A stretch of DNA of 64,000 nucleotides, taken from Cenococcum geophilum 1.58. Its lineage: Eukaryota > Ascomycota > Dothideomycetes > Gloniales > Gloniaceae. Within the stretch, counting starts at the first letter, position 1. Every line of letters starts with the position of its first letter. The translations under genes were made by a program, and so were the position numbers. Below, piece after piece: positions 1-12,492 of the stretch. The DNA is taken from NCBI GenBank assembly GCA_001692895.1, contig KV748218.1, forward strand, positions 682,001-746,000, in the 5' to 3' direction. The notes beneath the pieces are model-generated. The model had not been told where the DNA came from. It saw nothing but the letters and a program-made list of their open reading frames with translations, and did not search any database.

Positions 1-490
1 GTAGTGCTATTCTTTTCTGCTTAAAGTTCTATTTCTAGCTTAAGCTCTATTTATGGCGCATTCCTATAGGAAAACGAATATACACTATATAGCTAGATTA
101 GTATAAATATCCCATCTATAAGCATATGATTCTTAATGGCTTTAAGGACTTCTTTACACCGCTTACCCCCTTTATAACCAATAAACGCGAAACTATATCC
201 TAGTGACTACCTATTTCTTTTGGCCTCATCCAACGCATATATAATAACCACATTTGGCGATAGATACTAGACTATCCTTATCTCCTCTTAGCCCTTATTT
301 ATTTTAATCTATACCGCGAATATAGAAGAATGCTAGCGCTTTAGAGAATTATTATAAGATCTATCCACTACTCTGTTAAGCGTAAATACTAGCCTATCTT
401 TATCCTTAGAAATTCCCGTTAGTATCCACTTATTAGTAGGGCCACGGATTATACTAATATACTTTAGGAGTTTAGGATCGTCTAATGACT
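1..490 (-). pseudogene. Unrecognised RIP-degraded gene, runs off the left edge
   Basis: On the minus strand one frame can be read continuously from about 490 to 1, broken only by TAG/TAA codons, with no need to change frame. The reading is mixed and globular in character, for example RGPTNKWILTGISKDKD near 440-390 and LDEAKRNR near 225. It has no transmembrane run and no motif I can name. Similar but looser reading continues upstream to about 700. Because the frame is kept for about 160 codons while TA-type stops accumulate, this looks like a real gene hit by RIP and not noise. It is incomplete at the window edge, and its function is unknown. Confidence 0.35.
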
Positions 491-2200
491 AGCGGACGAT
501 CTTTATACTGTAATATTTATATCCCAATACCGCTTTAAGCCTAAACGTTTAATAATTATTAAGATAAAGTTTTACTATTGCAAGAAATATACTAACAAAA
601 TCCTTATAGCGGTTAGTTTTCTTCTATAAGAATGTAAACTAGTTACTTATATAAACTTTTAGATGCCTAGATGCCCCAGCTAAACTAAAAGTAGTTGGCT
701 AAAGAATGTTATCCCTAACTAGTGCTCTTACGGTTAAACCAAAAACGGTTGGCTGAAGGACGTAGTCCCTAACTAGTGCCACTAGAGTAGGGCAAGGTAA
801 TATCTCAGTCTTATTATCCTTATCCGTTGTAGATTTAAGAGATAATAATTGCGTAGGGGTTAAGGGTGCGCTTAGTTCCTTCTTAAAGTGGCTTTAAGTA
901 AGCCTACCCTCCACTCTAGGGTATATAGAGGGGGTATTAATATTACCAAGGTAGGTCGGGTCCTTATTAGGATTCGCAGAAGAGGGAAAGGGCTAGCTCG
1001 GCGTGCTAATACTAGAAGGAGTTACCGTCGCTTTAACACCGCTGGGAGAGTTAAGCTTAGGAAGTATTAGCCTCTTATTAATACTTACCGGAGGGCAGGA
1101 AAGATAGGGCTAAACGCTTATCATTATATTGTTAACACTAGATATTATTAACGCAAGAGTTAGTAGTATTCTTATCAGCCTTATCTAATAATAAGTCTCT
1201 AGTATATATAATTCGCCTTTAGTTACTTATAGAGCTAGCAGCCTAATAGCTTAGAGTTGCTATAAAAAGTTACTAATAGATTTTCGTTGCCGGCTATAAA
1301 AGGAAAGTATTTATAGGAAATAGAAATAGAATATACTAAGTAAACATTTATATAAGGGAAGCACGGCAGAGCTACTGGCACTAAGCGGCTTCCTATATAT
1401 AGGGCTGCCTAAATCCTTCGCAAGCTAAAGCGCGTTAGCGTACACGCCTATAGCTAAATCAAAACACGGTAACAACTTAAAAATACTGCAGAAGTTCGTA
1501 TGTAAGGTTTATTATTAGTTACACTTATATCTAAATACCTTATTATATCCTAGGGGAACGGCTTAGCGTTTAAATATAATAAGGTCAAATAGAAGCAAAT
1601 AGTAAGGCCTACTCCTATAGTTCTCAAAGCTTAGAGAATTACGCTAAGACGGTCGGCCTATATAGGACATTCTACTCTTAATTTCGTGGTAGGGACTTAG
1701 CGACTAGAAGAGCAAATGCCCTATATTTTTAGGTACTACTTATATAGGCATTAGCATTATAGGGCATAAATTTGCATAAGGCATAGCTGCGTTAATTAGG
1801 GTACAATACGCTACTAATTTCGTGAGGCAAGATAGGCACTACTTGCATTAGGCTTTAATTCAAGCGCCTATCTTTAATAATCCGACAGCTACACCCCTAC
1901 ACGCACTACCCGCCACTTATTTTTATATATTATCTTATATAGGATCCCACGGGAGCTTCTAAATAGGTTCATCAGTTAATTCCCCTTAGGATTTCTTATT
2001 CTCTAGAACTAAAACATAACTTAGTAAAAACGTGCTAGTTATAATGTTTATATTAAACTAACCAGTAGCACTTCTAATAGCTTTTAGCATACGCTAGCTT
2101 ATAGCCTTTTAGTTTACTTCATTTAACCCATTATCTCTTAGTCTCTCGTTTACGCGTTCCAAAATTTCTTCCCTTTTAGGTAAATTCACATTATTCTAGC
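491..2200. other. RIP-degraded stretch without a recognisable gene
   Basis: AT/TA-rich sequence. At 680-780 there is an imperfect tandem duplication of about 60 bp: the words taaacyaaaarydgttggc and ccctaactagtgc occur twice. A short Arg-rich open frame at 888-1070 exists but has no coding support. From about 1540 to 1930 the plus strand gives a fairly coherent reading containing YIGISIIGHKFA, possibly another relic gene, which I do not recognise. Confidence 0.3.
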
Positions 2201-2239
2201 CGCGCCCTAAGCTAATAATATTTCTAGCTTCCTTATTTA

Positions 2240-3560
2240 TAAATTTCTGCTAATCCTTATTAAAAAAAGGCGCCTTAGCCTAGGCCTATATACTTGCTAG
2301 GAAACGCTATTACTGCTCTAGGTTATGCTAAACTGCATCCTATACCTACTTTGCAGTAGCATTAGCCCTAATGTCCATTATACGTAGTGGCGTTTAGAAA
2401 TGGGTATTAGTAAAATTACTAAGTCCCAATATGTCGTAGTAAAGCGGGGTTTCGCGAATAGAGAATTTTAAGTTATTTAAGTGTCTTAGCTAACGCCACT
2501 AGAATTACCCCTACTAGTTTAGTTTCACAAAACTGGTCCTCCCGCCTTCCCTAGGATCGCACTGACTATTTAGCTAAACGCCACTAGTTCTAGCAGCCGC
2601 GCCAGACGCAGCCCACCTAATACTTCTACTACGTTACGGAATATGCAGAAGAACTATGCAAGATTACCATTTAGACAGCCCCTAGCTAATACGTTGGATC
2701 TTTCTTACACCAATAGCCCAGTTATTAGAAGGACAATTTATTTCATAAATTACAAAACCTCCCCAACGCTCCGCACGAGCTAGAAAAATAATTTGCTTAT
2801 AAAGTAAAGATTATCTTTACACTATTTTCCAATACCCAAAATATAACTCTTAATGATGCATAATTATGAAAATGGCCAGTATAAGGCCTACGTAACTATA
2901 TTATATATTAGTAAACTAATAGCTAAAATTAGGGGGGCTTTATACATTAAAGTTAACCTTACGACCTCAATTGCCGTCTTAGTAGTATATACTTGTATCC
3001 CAATTATACCTACATACCCGAAACTTAATAGCCAAATAGAAAATGCGTATTTAGAGCAATCCTATTAAAGCTATAATCGCAAACTCTAACCAAGAGTAAT
3101 ACTAGCCCAATAAAGCCAGACGCGCCAGACCTCGGAATCTTTAATTAACCCTTTAAAGAGGCATATTACACAGAAAAAAATAATAAGTAAGTAGAAAACG
3201 GCACTATATAACGCTATTTCAATAATAGAAGGGTTTGGATGCTATAAAAACTAAGCAGTTATAATAAGAAAAAGAGTAAAGTAAGTAAATCTACTAACGG
3301 GAGCTATAATCTCAAATATCTAAGAAAATGGAAAAGAGTAAAGATAAAAGTGGGTGTAGGGTAGCTTATAATGATATTATTCCTTAAAAATAAGGTGGGC
3401 TATATAAACGCTATATTATTACCGCTAAATAACTTAACCAAGCGGCTTCCTAATAAGTTATTGCCCTAACCTTAGGCGACAAAAGGCACTTAGGGCATGT
3501 GGGGGTTAGTTACCTCCTCTATTCTATCACTAGATCGAGTATTTAATACCGTTTATAATT
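2240..3560 (+). pseudogene. Possible RIP-degraded gene, unrecognised
   Basis: Two overlapping plus-strand frames both read well through TAG/TAA codons over this stretch, so the true frame is uncertain. The better-kept part includes the only open segment of any length here (2853-3068), followed by a Lys/Asn-rich tail to about 3560. No domain, signal peptide or membrane segment is clear. I record it as a probable relic because the readings stay coherent for several hundred codons. It may equally be two neighbouring fragments. Confidence 0.22.
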
Positions 3561-3679
3561 TTAGGTAATGCTAAATAGAAAAAGAGAAGAGTATAAATCT
3601 TTTATTTTAGCTAGTAACTTGCAAGTTTTCTATATCCTTATGCCCCACATTAATCTCTATCTCCTAGCTATATACTTAT

Positions 3680-4110
3680 AGTGCGGCGCTATAGTTTACG
3701 AGCACTAAAACCGTATAGATACTCCACCGGACCTTCTATTAACTCGGTCTCAATATTAAACCCAAAGTGTCCCAGAATAGGTTAGCTTACTAGCATAGCT
3801 AACACCTATATCTTCTTTCCCTCTTCGTCCTGCTTTTCTACTGCTATTTTAATAAGTGTTATGCCCAGACTAGACTTCTGATAAGACTCGTATACAGCAA
3901 AAATAGAGATTTTCATCTTATAATCTCGGGAGTACCTAGCGCAAAATTAGCTATGCCCCTAAGCCTATAACCTAAGAACCATACTAATCCCCCTTAGCGC
4001 GAGTTCGTTCCTTATAAAACTTAATATTATCTAGGTTTTTATCTTAACGCAGATTTCCAATACCCTCTAGGAGGCTATTAAGAATACCTTTATTTTATTA
4101 ACTTACAAAC
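3680..4110 (-). pseudogene. GNAT-family N-acetyltransferase relic
   Basis: On the minus strand from about 3940 down to 3690 the translation reads FAVYESYQKS, then LGITLIKIAVEKQDEEGKK, then a Leu-Ala-Met segment, GHFGFNIETEL and VEYLYGFSAR. This order matches the C-terminal half of the GNAT fold: the acetyl-CoA pyrophosphate-binding signature of the form Q-x-x-G-x-G/A followed by an amphipathic helix (here YQKSSLG), then the strand and Y/F-x-x-x-GF motif before the last strand (here LGHFGF). Family enzymes move an acetyl group from acetyl-CoA to an amine; the substrate cannot be told. The N-terminal half (3950-4110) is poorly legible. RIP-type stops make it a pseudogene. It stands alone, with no readable partner gene. 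Confidence 0.5.
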
Positions 4111-7100
4111 TTATACTAGATTAATAGTAGTACTATATAAATGTCCCCCTTTAGCAGTAGCTAGGGTTCTAGGCCACTTATAATAAGGACGCTAGAAATT
4201 ACAGTTTCGCTAATTAATACTATTAAATCTTGCCTGGCCTATGGCGACTTAACTACCTTAGCTTCATTTTTATTATATAGGCTTTCCACACTATAAACCC
4301 TTAAAGTAGAACTAAGAAACGCATTAATAAGATTAACTGCGTAAAAGTCGTATATATTTATTAGGAATGCTTTAAAATATAGTCTCTAAATCTTAAAAGA
4401 TTGGGAGGTTTTAAAAGCTAAAACAATAACATATATTGCTTAAAATATATTTATATATATAAGCGATCGAATTTAGCAAGTAGCTATTATAGGAGAGAGT
4501 AAAGAAAAGCAAATTAGCAGCAGAAGGAGGAACGCCCTTAAAAGATATATAGAGAAGTCACAATATTAATTAGATAAGAGCTATTTAAACCATTATAGAT
4601 ATAACAGCTATCGACTAACGGAATTAGGTTCTTTAGTATTACCATTCTACCCTTCCTTTAGATAGTATCTAGTAAAGGATTCTATACGGCAGGCATAGCT
4701 AAGAATTATCACCGCACGCATTATACTAATTCATTATTATACATTTTATGTCCGCTTAGTATCACCTAATACTTAACCTTTAAGAACGTATGTATGTGAG
4801 TCTAACGCTGCCAACTATCTATAGTTGAATTTTTAGAGGGAGGGAAGGAGCGGTAGGTAGGGAAAGGTGTAGAGATACTAGTGGAACATATCCTTTAATA
4901 GAGCACCGCGCAGCTAATAAAGGCGATAACGCTATTAGTATAACTTTCTTTTACTACATAAGCGCCGCAATTTTAAGGATTTTAGGCGCATAGACGTGAA
5001 TTCATATTATAGTGCAAGTAGGCTTATTTAAGGACGCGGAGGATTTAAATTTAATTATATACTAAAATCTTAATACTCTCTAAGCTAGATATAGATAACT
5101 ACCACTAGGGCTCCATACTAGGTCAACGCGGCCTCTAAAAAATAGCTCTCCCCTCCCCTTCCTTCTCTATACAGTCTTGTAAGTTATTAAGAATATCTTA
5201 CATTAAAGTCTATAATTTAATTAGAATAAATACTATATAGGAGGTATTAAACGTACCTAGAATATAATTGCGTCAGGGCGATTATCTATAAATTTAAGGA
5301 ATACAGGTAAATAGATAATATCCCATATTTTATACTCTTTAGTTCTTATCTAAAAAAGACTAAGAAACTCCTTTTTAGACCTATTAAAGAACCCAATTAA
5401 GTTTAAGGCGAGTATACCCACATGCCACTTATTTAGGTAAATGCAGAGAATTTTATGCTATATAAAATCTTCTGGTTATATAGGCCGCCGGTATTACAGG
5501 CCTAAAACCCCTACTTTTAGGTATACCTTTTGCTAGTCCATAAGGCCAGGGATTTAATTAGACAATCGGCCGGTATTAGGCTCTAAAGGTATGTTTTACT
5601 AGCCTTATAGATATTTAAGTTAACAAGTACTAGGGCATAGAGGAGTTTTAAGCTTAGTAGTTAATCTAGGATTACTTTCTAGGTCTATATTAACAGATAG
5701 TAAATTACTCGCTTTTAAACAAGGATTAATAATTAATGCACTATATCTAAAATCTTAATCCCAACTATAAGTACTAGCGACCTATATAAGAGGTAGCTAA
5801 ATAAAACGCTTTAAGAAACCGATGGCCGGTAAGAGTTAGCAAATAATGGCTTTAATAAGCAAGCCAATGGTTGACTAAGCAGAAACTATATTAAAGGGTA
5901 GAGCGGCCGTAAATAGCTAGTAGAAATAGGGCAGACTAGGGAATAGTTTAAGAGGAGCGGTAAAAATAGTAAAGTTAGGCAGTAATAAATAAAAGCTGCA
6001 AAAGGAGCGTTAAGGTAACTAGATAAAGGGAATTATGCATCCTAGTATAACGGGGCGGAACTAGCTCTATATATTAAGGCGTTCTAGCCTTTAATTTTTA
6101 CGGAACATATCGTTATAGCTCGCGCCTCTAGCGTATTATTAAAAAGGAAATTAATAGGGGCTTCTAAACTTTATAGTAGTAGGTAAGCTACGTCTAATTG
6201 GCCGGCGAGCTAGCTATACGTCCTCGCTTTAATCAGCTGTTTAGTTTTCTATTATAGATCTTTAAAGGAGTATAAGTTATAGTAATAGGATTTAAAGGAA
6301 AGGTAGTGTCTTGGGGGTAATAGGCGGGATAACTTTTAGGCTTAAATATACGTACAGACCGTATTAAAGGGGGGTTAAGCCGCTAGGAAAACGCTTCTAT
6401 ATCTTACAGTACTCCTAGTGGCCATTATTTTAGTTAGTAACGTAATTTTACTCTTATACAGATTAAAACGTCTAGCTAATAAAGCTGAAAAGATGTAAAA
6501 TATATATGCCTTTCGCATATATATTAGGAATATATATAATGTCACCCCTACTACTATATGCATTTTCGGAAATCCAGCAACCTAACGCTTGTGGTAAACC
6601 CCACCTTCTAGTACCTGCCCACCCGTAGTATCCCCTCTCCTATATTTAAATCACTCCGTCTATTAGCTAATTTATACAAAAATTACTAGAAAAGGGTTCT
6701 CACTAAATACTCTAACTAGTTTACTAGGGTACCGCACTAAGGATAGTTTTTTCCGGGGATTACCTAAACTTTGTTATTATTTTTAAGATAAGCTAGGTAT
6801 TACCTTCCAGGAACCTAAACAAAATGTTAGTTAATATTACTTTAAGAAAAATCTAGTTTTATGGTTAGCAAGTTTCATTTACCGTCATATTTATAGTATA
6901 AGGGTTAGAGTTTTCTGTAGAGATTCTTAGGTAGATACAAATGATTTAAGAGAGGAGTTTAATAGAGAACTAACAAAATAGTGGAGGAAAAAAAGGTAGA
7001 AGACCTAACGATATTTATACTTACCTTTACTATAAATTTAATGCAGTGAAAATAGAGGCTGCTAGTGCTAAGGAGACAGAACTAATATATAGAAGGAGGG

Positions 7101-7990
7101 CAAGAAGAGATACCTAACGTATAGGGTTAATAGCAAATTAAGCATAATATACAGCCTAATATGCAAGAAAGTTGCAGTATAAAAATAAGGGGATTATAAG
7201 TGCTAATGAAATAGAAAGAGTATGCATTATAGGAGACTAGTGTAATAAGGCAACTAGGGTAAAAAGTAGTAAAGATTATAAGGCAGGGCTAAATAATCTA
7301 AATTAAATGGGTAAATTGGGGCAAACTTGCATTCTTAGCCTTATATAAGGCGTAATAAGTTCTATATATATCTCCCTATCTTACCTTTAAAGGTTTATTA
7401 AGATCTTACCACACCCTCTAGAACCGTTAACTTCCTTAAAGGGAGCATTCCTAAAGGTGTTAAAATGGTAAAAATGGAGTTAGGACCCGACCTTAAGCCA
7501 GCCACTTAATCCCTACCCTTTAAGAAAAGTAGTTTTAAAGCATATACCTAATATACTTAGATTTAAATTCTCTAATAAGATAGGAAAGAATCCGATTAGT
7601 CCTTAGTAGGGATTTAAGACTTTTAGGGTAGTAAAGTTATAATTAAGGCTTGCATTAATTTATCCTAGGGATCTCCTATCTGCTATATTTTAAGTATAAG
7701 TAATTTAAATTTAGGGTAACATTTAGGTGCTAGTTATAGGGTACTAAGGTAAGGATATACGGGTTACTTTATACTAGCCTATTATTTTACCTAAAGCAAG
7801 AGGTTCTGCCCACTACTTACTATTAAACATCTTTACACCTATAAAATAACTAATATCGCCACGAAACTCAGAGCTGCTCTAGCAAAAAAAGAACTAGCAA
7901 AGCTTATAGAGCCAAGTGTAAGTCAACCAATTCCGTAAACATTACCTCTTTACTTAGCTCTTTTACAGTTAATCTAAAGCATTAATAAGG
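4111..7990. other. RIP-degraded stretch, no gene recognised
   Basis: TA-rich sequence with frequent stops in all frames. At 5270-5720 the plus strand keeps one plausible frame with a Gly-rich segment (AAGITGLKPLL), and 5815-6060 is purine-rich and would encode a Gly/Asn/Ser-rich low-complexity stretch if read. Around 7460-7900 another plus-strand reading is fairly coherent but matches nothing I know. I see no tRNA-like fold, tandem repeat or terminal repeat that I can support. Confidence 0.3.
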
Positions 7991-8009
7991 TTCTTAAGTT
8001 GGTTTACTA

Positions 8010-9110
8010 GGCCAAGTTAAAATCTAAAATTTTCGCTAAAGAAATAACTTTTAAGGTTAACGCCAAAGGAGCTAGTATTTCGCGTTTAAATCTTTCACGG
8101 ATACGTAAGTCTAAGCCTAGCTATGAAGTTATAACCTTTCTTACTAAAGTTTAGGCCGGAACAGTTATTTTCTAGAATCCTTAAATTTAGAAAACCTATA
8201 CGGACGAGCAGAAGGATTTTCTTAAACTCCCGCTTAATTATATACTTTTTATTTGCTTAGTCCTTAAAAAGAATAAGATATATTATAAGATCCTTTACAG
8301 ATTTGCTTAAGTAGTTTTATTAAAGCTCTCCCAAAATAGTTATACGGTAGGATTAATAGCTTAAGACTTCTATAGAATCGGCTTAACCACTAAGATCTTG
8401 CTTAAAAAGCTTACTTAATAGATAGAAGCCTTTTTTATTAGTGGCGGTAAGTACCGCTTAATTAGAGATGCTTTAGGAAGGCCTAGTGCCTTATTTTTCC
8501 TTCCTTTAAAGATAGGGAACATAGTATAAGATCTAGCAATAAATAGTAATTGTTTGTATAGTAACTATATACTTTTAGATAGAAAAAAGATTTCTTAAAA
8601 AAGGGTTCTAACTATAATGAATTAATTTAGGCCCTTAGAGTTATAGGGGTTTACGATATATTAAAAAACTATTATATACTTACCCAAAGCTTAATTAAAG
8701 AAGGTATTAGTATGGCTAAGATCCCTATAAATTAGTATAGATGCTAACTTAGCTAGATTCTACTGTCACTATTATATAAAAAGCGATTAGCTAGATTTTA
8801 AAGGCTCTAAAAAGAGGGTTGGAAACCGTCTAGCGGCCGGACTATAAGCGACTTAGATACTAACAAAGTTTACCTAAGAGTTGCGGATATAAAGCTAGTT
8901 TAATTTTACAAAGTAAGACGGTTTATCCTAATATATTATAATAGTAGCTAAGTCTAAGGAGATAAGGGGAACTCACTTTTAGTGGAGTGGAGTGCTAGTA
9001 TTATAAGCTAAGACTAATATTTACAAGTTCCTAATATAGCAAATCCTATTAGTGCGTTCTAATAGGCCGCTCCAATACTGCATGTATAGGAGGCATATAG
9101 ATACACTACC
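8010..9110 (+). pseudogene. Unrecognised RIP-degraded gene
   Basis: A long plus-strand reading is interrupted by TAG/TAA codons but otherwise coherent. It contains SRLNLSRIRKSKPSYEV near 8085, SGGKYRLIRDALGRPS near 8440-8490, a Pro/Leu-rich segment, SIDANLARFYCHYY near 8740 and GSKKRVGNRLAAG near 8805. Charged and aromatic residues are distributed as in a soluble protein, and there is no membrane segment. I do not recognise the family. The LIRDALGRP segment is the most distinctive anchor for a profile search. Confidence 0.35.
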
Positions 9111-9734
9111 AAAAACAATATAGGTAAGGGAAGATAGAACTAAGTGCCTAAGAAAATTCTGACTTCTTATTAGGGAATTCCAAAAATAGTTTATATAATC
9201 TACTACTAGGCCACAGAGATAATAGAGCTTAATTGTTTAATATATTATACTTAGTAGATAAGGGAAGAGATATACTATATAGTAGGTGCTATTGCAAATG
9301 CCTTTTATAACCCGTACCTAACTTTAAAAAAGATCCGTTTAAGTAGGTAGAGGTACCCAGGCCAAATAGACTATTTAGCCAGAACTAGAGAGATGTGACA
9401 CAACCGCTACTATAAACCTAGATGGGAATAACCTACGGTAACTTAGGTGTCTTAATAAACTCCGTATAGCAGAAGGCACTACTAGATAGAAATGTTACTA
9501 GAAGTAATCCTAATAGCTAAAAAGATATATTTTAATAGGCTAAAAGCTATAAACGCATAAATAAAGCACTATTAGCACCTCCTAATAGTAGGGGACATAC
9601 TAGGCAAATAGTGGAAAATATATTATATAGTAAGTATACTATACTTTAAGCGTTTATAGTTCTAATAACCTAGTATAAACTTAATTACCTTTCCTACCTC
9701 TCTAGGATATTAGGATTTATTATATTTAAGTAAC

Positions 9735-9960
9735 GCGGATAATTTTAATTTCCTTAGTCTCCCACCCCCTAATAATTTTGATTTACTTAGTCTCCTACCA
9801 CCTAATAATTTTGATTTGCTCGGCCCCCTACTAGCGGATAACTTTAATTCACTTAACCTCTCCTAAGTAGGGTATTTTGCTAGGGAGGTAACTTTAATAT
9901 AATTAATCTTAACACGGAATAATCTTAATATACTTAATTAGCAATTCGGCACAAGCTAAT
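9735..9960. repeat. Short degenerate tandem repeat, unit about 30-37 bp
   Basis: The words taataattttgattt and gataattttaattt recur with spacings of roughly 30-37 bp, each followed by a pyrimidine-rich block (cttagtctcc, ctcggcccccta, cttaacctctcc). About five to six degenerate units are visible. It does not encode anything recognisable and may be a decayed minisatellite. Confidence 0.5.
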
Positions 9961-11215
9961 AACTTATTTTTATTATCCTTTTAGGCCACTTTAACCTATA
10001 GGCTATTATATAACTATAAATTTAACACTACCGCTAATAAACGCCCGGCAATTGGGTGTATAGTATACTGCTATCCTAGGAGGAAAAGGTACGCTTATCT
10101 TCCCATTTAAAACTTATAAAAGGGAGGATCCCTATAAAACCCTAGCAGAGATAAGTAACCGCTCATTCTCGCCAGTTAACTATCCTCCCTAAATAGGATC
10201 TCTTGGCCTTACTATGGCGCCAAATTTTGGTGCTTAGTGTATTATTAGCACTAAATACTAGATGTTTTTACTAAAGAATGCTCATATCTATAATCTAACT
10301 CCCTACTTTATTACGTAAGCCGCTAATCTCCCGTTCTAACCCGGTGCTAATATACTAGTTAAAGTATCTTAACTTAGGAGCTGGTTTGTATTCTCTATTA
10401 CTTAGAAGCTATTTTTCTAGACTTTTTATTATATCTTCTACCTTTTTACTAATCACTACGCTATCTAGGTGTTTCCTTATTAGGGATTAAGCGGTCTGAT
10501 GCAAATTGCGTAGGATCGTAATAGATGCTTTAGATCTATACTAGGGTGAATATACCTAGATAGAGCGGTTTCTTAGTAGTAGCCTTAGTGGATAGGTAAT
10601 AAAACCTTATAAATATGCCTCTTCTATAGAGCTGGGACTAGACCTAAGATATAGATAAAAGAGTTATTACCGCTAATAAAGGCGTTTCGGGCAGTTGTTT
10701 AGAGGGGCGTTTTAGGCAATATTTTTAATAGGGTGCAGCTTACTATATAACTTATTTTCCCAACCTTAAAAATAAGCCTTATAATGCAAGATATCACTCT
10801 AGTGAAACTATTAAGCCACTATTTAGCCTATATTTTCCTGTAGGCATACTTATAGCATTTTTTTCTTAACAAAACCCTCGCCGCTAACACGTTAATCACA
10901 ACACTTACTTCTATTATACCCCAATTTAAATTAACACTCCTGTTAATCCTTTAAAGCACACGCCTATAGTACCCTCTTTCCGCTTTTAGTAATATGGTCA
11001 CCCTCTTACTCCTAACTAGTAGCCTAGTCTTTGTTACGCATAAAGCTATAAATATACTATAACTTTTCTAGCTAGACTAAATATGCCACCTAAAACCCTC
11101 TCCGCTAATATACTATAAGAGGTTACTAGTGTTAGATTCGCGTCTATATCCGCTCTTACCTCTAGGAACTATTATATCGTTAGCCTACGGCTTCTAAATA
11201 CAAATCGATCTTATC
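9961..11215. other. RIP-degraded stretch, no gene recognised
   Basis: No open frame or known motif. Plus-strand readings around 10200-10750 are patchy. The sequence holds no obvious tandem or inverted repeats apart from short TA runs. Confidence 0.3.
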
Positions 11216-11456
11216 TTCTTATCCTTAACCTAGACTTGGTCCCTTAGATGTAGGCATTTACCAGTCTTTATTATTATAGGACGTAGGTTATCCCCTAAGC
11301 ACGCCGTAATTAAACGCGCCCTAAGCCATCTACTATGCACTAGAGGCTGCGTCTTAGGTGACTATTATAATATAAAAGGTCCGCTAAAAACCCTATATCC
11401 TCTAGCCTTTACACTATAACCTATACCTTAAAATACTAGCAACAGCAGCTACTAAC
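11216..11456 (+). repeat. Direct repeat A, copy 1
   Basis: About 240 bp repeated in the same orientation at 12,237-12,492, with roughly 80-85% identity by eye. Shared words include atccttaacctagact, gccatctactatgcactaga, aaaaggtccgctaa and acctataccttaaaatac. The differences are mostly C/T and G/A, as RIP would leave after a duplication. Start-to-start spacing is about 1.02 kb. No TG...CA ends are clear, so I call it a direct repeat and not an LTR. Confidence 0.75.
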
Positions 11457-11559
11457 TTCTTTATTTAGTAGCTATACTTAAGGTGCGCCTAAATGTATAT
11501 ATTCTATCTCTACTAGCGTATATTATGAAGCAAATAACCAATATAGCGTTTATGTACCG

Positions 11560-12115
11560 TTAGGTCCCTAAAGACGGAGAGAACGTTTTTAAGGCAGACA
11601 AGGCTTCTTTATATAAATTTAAAGAGTTTTTAGAGCTAGAGCTAAGAGAAGTTAAAGTGAGGCTATTATCTGTATAATTACTAAGCAAAATTAATAAAGT
11701 CATAGGTTATTAAGACAATTGGTATTTATTTCACGCCATACTCTAAGCGCAAAAATTATACAACTTAATATTTAGACTATCTCCGCGGAACCAGTGACCA
11801 TAGTACTAAGATCTTGGCATAATTTAAGCATAATAGACACCCGGTCTGGTGTAAGAGCTAGTCTAATCGTATTCTATATATACAGGATAGAGAATTAGCT
11901 CTAGATAATTTAGGGAAGCGTATAATAAAGCTTAACTAAGATTTTATAAAAGTGCATCTTAATACGGCTTTAACTAGTGTAGGGGTAGGTTTTGGAATCT
12001 TAACAGCTGGGTACTTCTATGGGCCTAAAGCTGCGGCGGCGGTTACGGCTTCGTGTGCTTATTTATACCGTTTTATATACTTAGGAGACTTAAAGCTCTA
12101 AATAGTAGCTAGCCT
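11560..12115 (+). pseudogene. Unrecognised relic with a hydrophobic Gly/Ala-rich segment
   Basis: It lies between the two direct repeats. The reading starts with KDGENVF, ASLYKFKEFLELELREVK (about 11575-11665) and continues to LALDNLGKR (about 11895), then at 11970-12090 gives a Gly/Ala-rich hydrophobic run (GVGFGILTAGYF, then AAAAVTASCAYLYRF). That run could be a single membrane helix or a buried core. Frame changes are needed, so the model is loose. No family is assigned. Its bracketing by direct repeats suggests it was duplicated or carried together with them. Confidence 0.3.
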
Positions 12116-12236
12116 TAAATCTTAAGGACTAAGTATTTAGATTAGTAAGTCATTTTACTATTCTGTCCCGGTACTTACTAAAAATCAATCTTAGTCTTCC
12201 CTAGAATATAACATCTATAAATAAAGTTAATTACCT

Positions 12237-12492
12237 ATTCTTATCCTTAACCTAGACTCGATGCCTTAGATATAGGCGTTTACCAATCTTTATTATTACA
12301 GGACGTATATATATAGGTTAGCCCCCAAGCACGCCGCAAATAAGTACACCCTAAGCCATCTACTATGCACTAGAGATAGCGTTTTAGGTAACTATTATAA
12401 CATAAAAGGTCCGCTAAGAACTTCGTTATCTACCTAAAGCCTTCGCGCTATAACCTATACCTTAAAATACCAGCAACAGCACTAGTAACTGC
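12237..12492 (+). repeat. Direct repeat A, copy 2
   Basis: Second copy of the 11,216-11,456 repeat. It carries a small insertion relative to copy 1 (a run of tatata after the shared ggacgta) and extra bases before the caacagca end. The internal segment between copies is about 780 bp. Confidence 0.75.

Noticed and set aside
888-1070. Arg-rich 60-codon open frame
   Set aside because: Basic, low-complexity, no homologue recognised and no coding context.
6375-6563. 62-codon minus-strand frame with a hydrophobic start
   Set aside because: Composition-driven in TA-rich DNA; no continuation on either side.
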